Assembly: GCA_049999805.1 (NCBI GenBank)
Contig: JBNGIO010006255.1
Coordinates: 556,922 to 620,921 of the forward strand
Origin: Folioceros fuciformis
Taxonomy: Eukaryota > Anthocerotophyta > Anthocerotopsida > Anthocerotales
Length of the DNA: 64,000 nt
Direction: 5' to 3'
The stretch's first letter is position 1; each line of letters opens with the position of its first letter. Both the position numbers and the translations under genes were made by a program. Below, piece after piece: positions 24,040 through 33,589 of the stretch. Below the pieces are notes generated by a model. It was not told where the DNA came from, made no database searches, and saw nothing but the letters and a program-made list of their open reading frames with translations.

Positions 24040-24275
24040 CCTTTTATCCAACACCTCATTTATCCCCACCAATTGTGGGCAAGAACCTAGTTGCTTTATT
24101 ATTTTCAACCAAGATTGTTCTACCTTCATCTCCTTTTCACTATTGAGAAGAGCTCTTTCCTTTTATCCAAGGCCTCATTTATCGCTACCAATTGTGGAAA
24201 AGAACCCAATTGCTCTATTATTTTCAACAAAGATTGTTCTACCTTCATCTCTAAACTCTCATTATGACCTCACCA
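24040..24275. repeat. Tandem duplication, unit 119 bp
   Basis: ccttttatccaa begins at 24040 and again at 24159. The copies share cctcatttatc, ccaattgtgg, attattttcaac and gattgttctaccttcatct, in the same order, with about 10-15% differences. No coding potential was noted. Confidence 0.8.
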
Positions 24276-25003
24276 CTGAAGGCTACAACTGTAGATAACA
24301 TATAAACAATGTTCACATTAAACACTTAGTAGTTAGGGTTTAGATATGTTAAAATACGGTTACACTAATAAATCCTAGTTATCACATGTTAGTTACAAGG
24401 TCATTACTTTAAATAGTTTTTTACTCTAATAGATTAGATACTTAGGTGTGTATCATTTAGTAAACAACTACATGTAAATTATCAACATAGTAATTATATA
24501 ATTAATAACTTTTTTTCATTTTTGTTTAAGTTTATTCATCTTATGTTTCCCACTAATATCATATCGCAAAAAGAACTTATTTATTTTAGAAGAACAAGAT
24601 GAAAAAACTCATCTACTCTTAGAGAGGGAGATAAATCATGATAAGAACACTGGGGGCTAAGCCCCAAAAGCCTAAAGACTACCAAGAGCACTTAAAACAT
24701 CATGGTCTGGGAGGAGAAAGGGTCTACCTACCGCTGGGGTTGCTGATGCTGCCTCTCCTACCAACGTTGTTGTCTTATATATGGCATTAGCCAACACTCG
24801 CTATAGAGCAATAGAAACTCTCTTCTGAAAAAACACTACAATATATGGACGAGGAAGACCAAGCCCATTTTTCGTTTTATGAACCACCTTGGCGCAAAAC
24901 TTCAAAAACTTGGAAAATGTCTTATACATGGCATTGTGGGTCTTAATGACAAGAAGATAAAGTTATGTCCAGCCTATAGAGGGGTGTACTTGTAAACCTT
25001 GGC

Positions 25004-27560
25004 TTATGCAATCCCCTTTACCACCCAACCTAGAGAGTTCAGGATAACCTGCTCGTAGACTGTGACCTGTGTGGGGTCAGTAACAACCACGTCAGCAATA
25101 AAAACTTGTTGATCTCCTTGGATGAGGACAAGGTCAGCCCGAAGAGAAACACCATTAAGTAGAGTGTATAGGCGCTCCCTGAAAGGTGAAAAGCTAAGCT
25201 CCTTGGCGACCAAAAACATGACATCTCGCATGGCAGCATGTGTATCAATACGTTGACCCCAACCCGGGACAACCTGCAAGATGAGTACTAAAGTTGTCTA
25301 GAGCGCCCCACAAATGCAAGACAATACAAAGCAGGCTAAAGGTTAGACCAAACTAATGCGAAACCACATCGCAGTAGAGAATGTGCTTGGTGCAATTCGG
25401 GAAGCATCGATGCTAGGTCGAGCCCAAGAGCCAAGAGACCGTGCTCTTTTCTGAGCACAAATGGAGTCGTGCTCGAACGGGTCTGGGGAAAGAAGAATCC
25501 TAAATAATATTAAGCTGCATCTGCTCGTATTCCTTCTGAAGAAGAGAAGCTGGGAGCCCCCGAATTCCCACCACAAGAAGAGATGAAAATTAAGGCATAG
25601 CAATCTTAGCCGTAGAAGAAAGAGCGTCCCTAGCCAATCTTAGGGATACCTACAAGGGGAGGGCACCCTCCTTGATACCAAGAATGAAAGATTCCAAAAT
25701 GCAGGCATCATGAATGAGAAAACGGAAAGCCAAAATAGGAGCCAAAAGGGCGCAACTCTCGAGAATGTCGTTGGTGCCAAAATCTCTATTGCCACTAAAC
25801 CAATGCCACCAAACAAGATAAGAAAATATGCTTGTTGCCTTGCAAGGTCCCCCGCGCCGCACTTAAAGTTCACAACCGATTATATCACCAAAACCTGCAT
25901 TATCCTATTGTCAAAGCTCCTCAAGCTTGCTAGAAATGACAAAGAGGGGATTCTGTCTAGAAAAGGTACCTTGGACAATGTGAGAAATATAAGGAAAGAA
26001 TTTTGAATGCCACCTATGGGTCCCCTAAATTGCCCAAGTCATCTACATGAGCTAGCTCGTCTTGAAGGGCCACATCCACAAAGCCTAGGATGAAGGCCGA
26101 AGAGCCCTCCAAGATCCCTAGAACTCAAAGGCCTTCTAAATAAGTGATTTTGAGAAGACCAGACGAGACAATCCCATAGAAGCAGACCAAACCATGTAGT
26201 TCGAAAATGTCACTTGTAGACCAATACAAGCTAACTCTATGGAAAAAATCTCGAAACCTTTGCTTGCACGATTACCTCGCCGCAAAATGCGAGTATCATC
26301 TGCCACAGAGGGGTGTAAGCAATTAGAAACTATAGAGGCAGTAATAGAAAGGGCCCTACAGTGGGCCATCGCAAAGAGGCCTCCCCCCAAGCAATTGCCT
26401 TGCCTTGTGCCTTATGCTGAATCAAGCACTAAAACCCCCTCAACCGCCATCCCATCCTAATAGTAGAGAGGCGAAGGTGAGCTTTAAAAAGGAATGGAGA
26501 AAAAGGAATGAGGTTTGCTAATTGCCCTCTAGTGCCTAAAGCTTATCAAAGATAGCTACTCTGGATACTATGTTAAAGGCACTTTCTACATCCAACTGCA
26601 CAACGACCCAGTCTAGGTGAGACTCAAGATCTTCCGAAACCGCAAAAGCGGCTGACTCACAACCTCTTGGAGGGAGCTGCAATCTCAAATTGATGAGGGC
26701 TGAGATGAGATTGGAAATGATCTCAGAGCTAAATAGTAATATTCTGATTGATCGTAAGAAAGCCTCTCCCAAAACGATTGGATGCACCCTAGGAGTGGCC
26801 CTCTCTATGGTTAGCAACCTACTTGCCCCTAAAACCTGTGAAACATGAGGGGGGAACAACATCCCTTACAACCGCAGCTGGCAAAAGAAATAGCTCTAAA
26901 AAGCCACTAAAGGGATCATGAGGAGAAAAGTCGTCACAAAGATTGTCATAGACTATCCATGACAAACCCCCAATAGAAAGCCATGGGGTAGATATAAGGA
27001 CCCGCCCAAACATAGCCCTATCTAGATAGAAAGACTCCTCGGCAAAAAAATTCTGGACCTCCTTTGAAATAGGGGAGTTTGATGCTAGATAACGCCCATA
27101 TAAACCTACAATGGTCGCCTCGGAAGTCGAAGCCATTGGTTCAAGACAGAGAGCCTGAGCAACTGGAGCATACTCCCCAGCAAAAGGCACTTCTTAAGAC
27201 GTGCCTTGGCGGGGTTAAGCCTCGCTCCGTTAGTCTTGGTAGAATCCAACTGAAACCTAGCAGTACAAATACTCCTCTCGAAGGCCTTGCTAGTCTTCAG
27301 AACAAAAATGTCAAAGGCGAGAAGCCCACCTTTCGATGGCCTGAGACACGTTCCCTCAAGCACTGAAGACACCACCTAGGAAGAAAACGGAACGAAGCCC
27401 AAGTGACCTCATCTTGGGAATCTAGCACTAGCCGCTCCAAAGAAAGCTTGTAGGCCAAGCGAACATCATCATGAGAAAGTTGTGGGAGGCGTTGGAAGAG
27501 AGGCGGTCTTAGGAAGTGTGCTTCAAATAATGCCAAGATATGACCATATTGAGCTGACAA
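25004..27560 (-). mobile_element. Split non-LTR reverse transcriptase remnant with endonuclease-like tail
   Basis: Minus-strand fragments in changing frames follow the order of one retroelement polyprotein. About 27545-27360 encodes FQRLPQLSHDDVRLAYKL; 27190-26819 encodes GLSWIVYDNLCDDFSPHD; 26862-26536 encodes SRLLTIERATPRVHPIVLGE then DWVVVQLDVESAFN, which is the RT fingers and palm; 26390-26136 includes SVADDTRIL, the catalytic Asp-Asp box. At 25279-25004 the segment RADLVLIQGDQQ, VFIADVVVTDP resembles the restriction-like endonuclease tail of some LINE clades (a D...D-x-V pattern); that last assignment is tentative. Frameshifts and stops make it a pseudogene. The RT style (RPIVLGE, LDVESAFN) differs from the LINE at 1-1830, so the window carries at least two LINE lineages. 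Confidence 0.75.
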
Positions 27561-28414
27561 CCATTACCATGATTTCAGAGAAGGGGAATGAATGTTACTT
27601 GTGTTTGCGCTACTAGGAGCCACCAAAGGAGAAGAAGAAGCAAGTCTAAGTTGGGCCTCTGATATAGTCCAGTTGAAATCCCTATGCATTGAACCCATAT
27701 CATGACTGGAATCACTCTTATCCGTGGGGCAGGTAAGCCCCACATAGGCGGGGGATCTACTCGCCCGTAGGATAGATCATGATTGCTCACTTCTTCAACC
27801 TAGAAACTAGCTTGCATGCTAACTCCTTATTCAGTTGTTTATGTAACGCCTGTACCTATGCTGCAGCCTGAGCTGTGGATAATCAGATTTTTTTTCTTTG
27901 CGAAAAAAAAACCCATATTATGACAATCGTCTCAAGATGTGAACAAACAAAGCCATTTTCCGTTTTCCACACACAAGATAGGGAGTGTCCTTGCAAAAAC
28001 TAACAAAGCATGACTCATGCCCCTTGGTTCGCTCCAAAACCTACTCGTTCCAACTAATAGTATGCTCCGTAACTCGAAACCATAAGACAATAATACCTTA
28101 AAAGTAGAAAAACGGAAAAAGAATAAAATTGCTAAAAGTCGAAACCCCGTTGCATTAGAGCTCCATGCCCATACTAATTGGAGAAATTGATCATCATTGC
28201 CAAACCATAACCCTAATAGTTGCCCTAAACATAGCTGAGACACCACACTCACGATACCCAAAGGCCTTGCTCTACACCCTCCAGCTTTGCTCTATAGTGG
28301 CCATGGTCCTAACAACGTACATATGTACAAAAGTAGAGAACTAGTAATTACCTAAGTAGGTGTGTTATGTACCTATTCGTACCCCATCATTGCACACCAC
28401 CACCCACCTATCAC

Positions 28415-28548
28415 CACCCTTTGACACCAGTTTGCTTCGCCACACCCCAACACCGCCCTTCCACACCCGTTTGCTTCGCCACACCCCAACACCACCCTTC
28501 TACACCTATTTGCTTTGTCACACCCCAACACGACAAGCCATCGCCACT
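28415..28548. repeat. 39-bp minisatellite, about three copies
   Basis: ttgctt(c/t)g(c/t)cacaccccaacac recurs at 28432, 28471 and 28510, a period of 39 bp. The period is a multiple of three, so it translates as a repeating LLRHTPTPPFHT-like peptide on the plus strand, but the frame is short and starts in low-complexity C-rich sequence. Confidence 0.85.
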
Positions 28549-29399
28549 GCTTAAGCTTCAACACCCCACCTACCTACTCCACCACGTCACAACTCACCCC
28601 CCGTGCTCTGTAGTAGTGTCCGTCACCACTCAAGCTTTGGCACCCCATCTACTCCACCTCCCTTCCCATGCACCGTTCCCACTACTCGCGCTCCAACTCC
28701 AATTCAACCCTACTCTAAGATCATATCCAAACTTTAACATGATATAAGAGCCAAGTAGACCTTGGGATTCTTAAAGAGCATTCAATTCTATACATTCTAT
28801 ATATAAATGCTAAAAATATGATGTCAAACCTAGAAAGCATTCAATTTTCTGTGTTCCATATAAAAATGTCAAAAATATGACATTAAACCTAGAAACAACA
28901 TTCTTCAACTTCTTCATTGTATTTCATGAAAAAGATCTTCAAATTCAAGTAATTTTGAATTAGATACTAATTCCTAGAATGATAGGAAAAGTTAGTATTT
29001 GAAATGCAAAGAAATTCATACATATAAAGATTAATGGATTCTTATTTTAACAACCTTAGATTTAAAGGATTAGGTTTTTTTATGTAAATTTTATCTAATA
29101 AATTATAAAAAATAAGCAACAAAAATGTCAAGAAAGATCTATTATGTGTAAGGATTGTAATAGTAATAATTTGATTAAATTAAATTTATTAGAATAAATA
29201 GAATTCAAGCATAAATTTTAAACTATTTTTTAATTAATTATAGCTCAGAAAATTTAGGACACACCCAAATTAATAGGAGATACTCTCTAAGATAAGCTAT
29301 CATTGATCATAATGAAAAATTGAGACCTCAACTATCTATTAACAATATTGATAAATTTTGTAATAAAAATAAAATAAAATAAGATTATTTTAGGGTCTT

Positions 29400-30125
29400 A
29401 ACCTTATGTGCTGGATATCAATAATAAAATTTATAAATTAATTACTACTATGACTCATTTACGGAGATCAATTCATATTGAAGAAGAGAGAGATATAATT
29501 GCTGATACTAGTATACCTACTTTGTTGATTAATGCAATTTCAACAATAATTTCAAAGAAAGCTAGATTGAGTTCTCTTAATACAATATGGAAGAATTTTG
29601 AAGATACAAATACTAATATCTTTTTCAATGGTGAACAACGTCATTAGCTTACTCAAATACATATATCACAATGACGATACCATACTTGCTAAAAGAAAAG
29701 GATCGTTTTGACAGAAGGGGATTTGATACCTATACCAAAAAGGTACTATAGATAGATATTCAAGAATGGGCACAAGAAGGTATTCAAGATAGGGAATAAA
29801 AGACATACATGTATGCAAGGTATTGTTTCTGATCTTTCCTTATATTTGATAAATAACATAACTCTCATGACAACTTCTATTGTTTCCGATCTTTTCTTAT
29901 ATGTGATAAATGACATAACTCTCATTACAACTTCTATTTTTTCTGACCTTTCCTTATATGTGATAAATAACATAACGCTTACTACAACTTCTTACGAGGC
30001 TATCAAGGTTTTATTAGACATATATCAATGTGTAGGCATGATGTTTGAGGTTGCAACCAAAGAGGCTCTTCACGGCTTGAAAATGCATAAAGGAAATTAT
30101 ATATAGAATCATCTAATAAAATTAA
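29400..30125 (+). pseudogene. Probable Ty1/copia-like gag remnant (N-terminal part)
   Basis: Plus-strand fragments include a frame at about 29408-29647 and another at 29813-30106, which ends YEAIKVLLDIYQCVG...EALHGLKMHKGNYI. The order (segment before an L-x-x-LKM box, then a short basic tail) resembles copia gag proteins, and a gag zinc knuckle lies downstream at about 31.2 kb. Between them sit a 57-bp repeat and a 70-bp satellite, so the element is badly disrupted. The gag assignment of this part is an inference from weak similarity. Confidence 0.35.
29824..29994 (+). repeat. 57-bp in-frame tandem repeat, three copies
   Basis: Units at 29824, 29881 and 29938 share tgtttc(t/c)gat, ccttatatgtgataaat and cattacaacttctat-like words. 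The period of 57 bp keeps one plus-strand frame open, repeating a 19-residue unit (DLSLYVINNITLTTTSI-like) inside the possible gag remnant. It may be an internal expansion of the element. Confidence 0.85.
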
Positions 30126-30289
30126 GGAACTTTTTGTGTTGATCTTGCATCTCTTGGAGCTGTATTGATAGAGCGTAAGGCCGCAATGACTCTACTTGCG
30201 TCCTTACTTGCCACTTATACACAATTTAGGACTTGTTTACAATAATCTGTAAAATTAATTTTAGCAATAGCTACTACAGTACAATCATC

Positions 30290-31048
30290 TGACCTAACTA
30301 TCTCGCAGATTGATAGTAACTCTCTATCAATATAAGTAAACAAAAACGTTAGCCGGTACAACACTAACCATCCCGCAGATTGATAGCAACTTTCCATCAG
30401 TATAAGCAAACGAAAACGTTACCTGGTAGAGCATTAACTATCCCCCAAATTGATAGCAACTCTCCATCAGTATAAGCAAACAAAAACATTAGCCGGTACA
30501 GCACCAACTATCCCGTAGATAGCAACTCTCCATCAGTATAAGCAAACAAACACGTTAGCCAGTATAGCACTAACTATCCCACAGATTGATAGTTACTCTC
30601 CATGAGTATAAGCAAACAAAAACGTTAGCCGGTACAACACTAACTATCTCGCAAATTGATAGCAACTCTCCATCAGTATAAGCAAACGTAAACGTTAGCC
30701 GGTACAGCATTAACTATCCCGCAGATTGATAGCAACTCTCCATCAGTATAAGCAAATGAAAACATTAGCCGGTACAACATTAACTATCCCGCAGATTGAT
30801 AGCAACTCTCCATCAGTATAAGCAAACGAAAACATTAGCTGGTACAGCATTAACTATCCCGTAGATTGATAGCAACTCTCCATCAGTATAAGCAAACGAA
30901 AACATTAGCCGGTACANNNNNNNNNNTAGCAACTCTCCATCAGTATAAGCAAACGAAAACATTAGCCGGTACATCACTAACTATCCCGCAGATTGATAGC
31001 AACTCTCCATCAGTATAAGCAAACGAAAACGTTAATCGGTACAACATG
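30290..31048. repeat. 70-bp satellite array, about 11 copies
   Basis: The landmark catcagtataagc (or a variant) recurs at 30324, 30394, 30464, 30531, 30601, 30671, 30741, 30811, 30881, 30938 and 31008. Spacing is 70 bp except one 67-bp step and one step broken by ten Ns. Each unit also carries taactatcccgcagattgat and cgttagccggtaca. The copies are highly similar, so the array is young and the true copy number is probably higher than assembled. There are no unique spacers, so it is not a CRISPR-like structure. Confidence 0.95.
30917..30926. other. Assembly gap, 10 N, inside the satellite
   Basis: Ten Ns interrupt the 70-bp array. The unit around the gap is short by 13 bp if the Ns are counted as real length, so the gap size is nominal. 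Confidence 0.98.
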
Positions 31049-31059
31049 TAGCTCTAAAC

Positions 31060-31300
31060 AAAAAAGGGATATGTTTGGAAATTCACATGGATACTCATGC
31101 AGAGGAAAACTTAGAGGTGGTTGTGGAATGAGATTTATTAGTGGAAAAGCTAAGAGACATGATAATTGTTGTAGGAACAATGCTAATAAGCCCACGTGAA
31201 AACCAAGTGTACGCAATGATTGCAAGAAACCCGGACATTAGGCTAAGGATTGTAGAAAATATAAATTTGAGAATAAGAATTCGGGTAAGCAAAAATCAAA
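31060..31300 (+). pseudogene. Retroelement gag zinc-knuckle remnant
   Basis: One plus-strand frame reads NDCKKPGH, stop, AKDCRKYKFE at about 31215-31275. This is the C-x2-C-x4-H-x4-C knuckle typical of copia-type gag with one nonsense codon and a probable one-base slip before the first cysteine. Basic glycine/arginine-rich sequence precedes it (SCRGKLRGGCG at about 31098), as is usual for nucleocapsid regions. No protease, integrase or RT follows, so the element is truncated. Confidence 0.6.
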
Positions 31301-31989
31301 AGCTAATGTGGCACATAGTTTCATGTGGCATGGTTGCAATACGTCTAATTTCCTCTATAGTTGATGAATTAAATCAGTATTAGGATAGTGATGCTTCAAA
31401 AGCATATCCTAAAGGAGAAGACTTATGTCTAACTGTTGAAGTATTTACAAGTTTCTCCAATAGTTGTAACGCAATGGAGCATGGAGGTGCACCCATCAAA
31501 GAGTATAGGCGCATTGACTTCACCTTTGTGTTGTAACGCATGCCCTATAGATTGCGACAACAACCACCTTAACTTGGGCAGTTGTTGTTGGCTATGTAGG
31601 CATGGTTTTCCTCACAAACCTATCGTACCTTTTGTATTTAGGAGTTATTGATTCATTAAAGGAGAGTAGTTCAAATTGCTCTTGTAAGTTATGCACATGA
31701 GTAGAAGCTTATTAGTTCTTGAAATTCTTGATAAAGTCCTACAATCCAAATCCTCTTACCTTTCAATCTACACAATTTCATACAATGAAATAATACAAGG
31801 AAGGATTGAGAGGAAGGATACATATCCTTCTTACGGTAAAGTCATGAATAGTTTTAGTCATCCTTCTCAAATAAAGGTGTTATGAAAATTAATTAATAAT
31901 CAGAAAATGAGTAATTATATTTGTGTCTTGATCAGAAGATAATTTAATTAAAGATATTTTCATCTCCTTGTTGTTCTTGAGACTTATGG

Positions 31990-32265
31990 GGTATGGGCAA
32001 GGACTTTTCAAGGTTTATCAAGGAGTGCACCAAGGTTTATGAGAGTAATAGGAATGGTGTTCTCCCTCTTTCCTATGTGGTGGCCTTCTTTCGACAATGT
32101 GTATCCATTGCTTTGCAACGAGCAATAGCCAATGCAGTGGCCAATGCAGTTTTCAGAACGGCAATAAGCACAGGTCAAGCAGCTTTTTCGGCACCGGTGG
32201 TAGGTAGGCCTTTTGTTATTCCACATCATGATATTTTGGGAGTAGTAAGTAATTTTTGAGAATGA
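31990..32265 (+). repeat. Unit A of a diverged duplication, encoding a short open frame
   Basis: The unit starts with an open frame of 88 codons at 31993-32259 (KECTKVYESNRNGVLPLSYVV, then VGRPFVIPHHDILGVV). A second unit about 0.5 kb downstream encodes a related but broken series (KEYAKVYHGHVNGLPPCSLVV, then VGKPFIVSHQQVKGVV). Coding-like conservation between the copies suggests a transposon gene, but I do not recognise the family. Confidence 0.5.
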
Positions 32266-32494
32266 TATTGGAAGGGGCTAGCACCCTTTTGGCCATTGGC
32301 CCTGCTCGGGTTGTTCCTCCATCTTTGGAGTGGATGAGACTTTCCATCTCTTTTTGAATAATAAAAAATACCTTAATGAATGGTCGTACCCTTTTGTTTA
32401 TCTATATCTCTTGGTATTTGTTAATATGATAGACGTAACCGCAAGTAATGGTCAACACATTTATATCTGAATGTGATGACCATAGATGATCTCT

Positions 32495-32736
32495 AGGGTC
32501 CTAGGGTTCTCTTATCACATTGCCTTTGTTAAGGAGTATGCAAAAGTGTATCATGGTCATGTGAATGGGCTTCCGCCTTGTTCTTTAGTGGTGGTCAATT
32601 TTTGGCATCTTATCCCTCTTTTTAAAGTAATTGCCAACAAGATTTATATTGATAGAAATAAATAGCTCTTTATTGGCATTGGTAGTTGGTAAGCCCTTCA
32701 TTGTCTCACATCAACAAGTCAAGGGAGTAGTATTTG
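32495..32736 (+). repeat. Unit B of the diverged duplication, cut by an assembly gap
   Basis: This copy matches unit A in order and wording but carries a stop within the second half and ends at the 100-N gap. The middle part differs more than the two ends. Confidence 0.5.
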
Positions 32737-32836
32737 NNNNNNNNNNNNNNNNNNNNNNNNNNNNNNNNNNNNNNNNNNNNNNNNNNNNNNNNNNNNNNNN
32801 NNNNNNNNNNNNNNNNNNNNNNNNNNNNNNNNNNNN
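32737..32836. other. Assembly gap, 100 N
   Basis: One hundred Ns is a nominal scaffold gap. The flanking sequences do not overlap each other, so real sequence is probably missing here, likely more of the duplicated unit. Confidence 0.98.
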
Positions 32837-33589
32837 GATAAAGTCAATAGTCGGTATGACTTCTCGCTAACATGAGCTAGACAATATTCACACTAGAAGT
32901 GGATTTTTGGCTTTATAATCACAAAGTTATTTCCTTTGTATTTTAGTTTAGTATAGATGCCCTTGACAAATATATCCTTTGGTCTACCATTCTTATTTAT
33001 GTCATAGTGAGATAAAAAGTCATAGTAGGATAAAAAGTCCCATTCAATTTTCACCATAATAAACGTTTTTAACAAGATTAATCATATATAATACAATTCT
33101 AATTGATACCACCTTGCCATATTAAGATGGAACCGCTTTACGTGGATATATGGATATGCTCATACTTTACACAACATCAATGAAAAGATGAGAAAATATT
33201 TTTTGCGATTCTCGCAATATCAATAAAGCTCATTATTGGTGAGCCACAAGGATAGAAAAAAGACAGGGCGTTGGGATTCCATTCTACCGTGTGCAAATAA
33301 AAAAATAATGAATTAAATGATGTCTATTTTTTTTATTCTGTACTTTGGCATCTTTTTTATTTTTCAAAACAATTTTGGTAGCAAGAGAAAAAAGAAAGAA
33401 AGGTGGACGGAATAAGACTCTGAAATTATTTGAGCATAGTGACGTCATATTTGTGAAAGATACCACATGGCTTGGAGCAAAATGAAATAAGCCAATCTCA
33501 GAGTTTTGAATTTTCAACAAATACCCATATAAAAGCATATTTCTTTTCTGGGTTTGACAAAGTCTAAGATTGGGAGGCACATTAATCGA

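Larger units (their letters stand above)
21530..33589. other. AT-rich island of transposon debris and minisatellites
   Basis: Base composition changes near 21.53 kb from mixed or GC-rich to AT-rich and changes back near 33.59 kb. All recognisable content is repetitive or retroelement-derived, and no intact gene is seen. The parts without a separate entry (22.0-24.0, 24.3-25.0, 27.8-28.4, 28.6-29.4, 31.4-32.0 and 32.84-33.59 kb) hold no feature I can support beyond AT-rich sequence and scattered short repeats. One such short repeat is the cttttcgcac(c/t) and gg(t/c)accaaaa words at about 22396 and 22515. Confidence 0.6.

Noticed and set aside
30290-31048. CRISPR-like regular repeats
   Set aside because: Units are contiguous 70-bp copies without unique spacers, in a eukaryotic transposon-rich region; this is a satellite.
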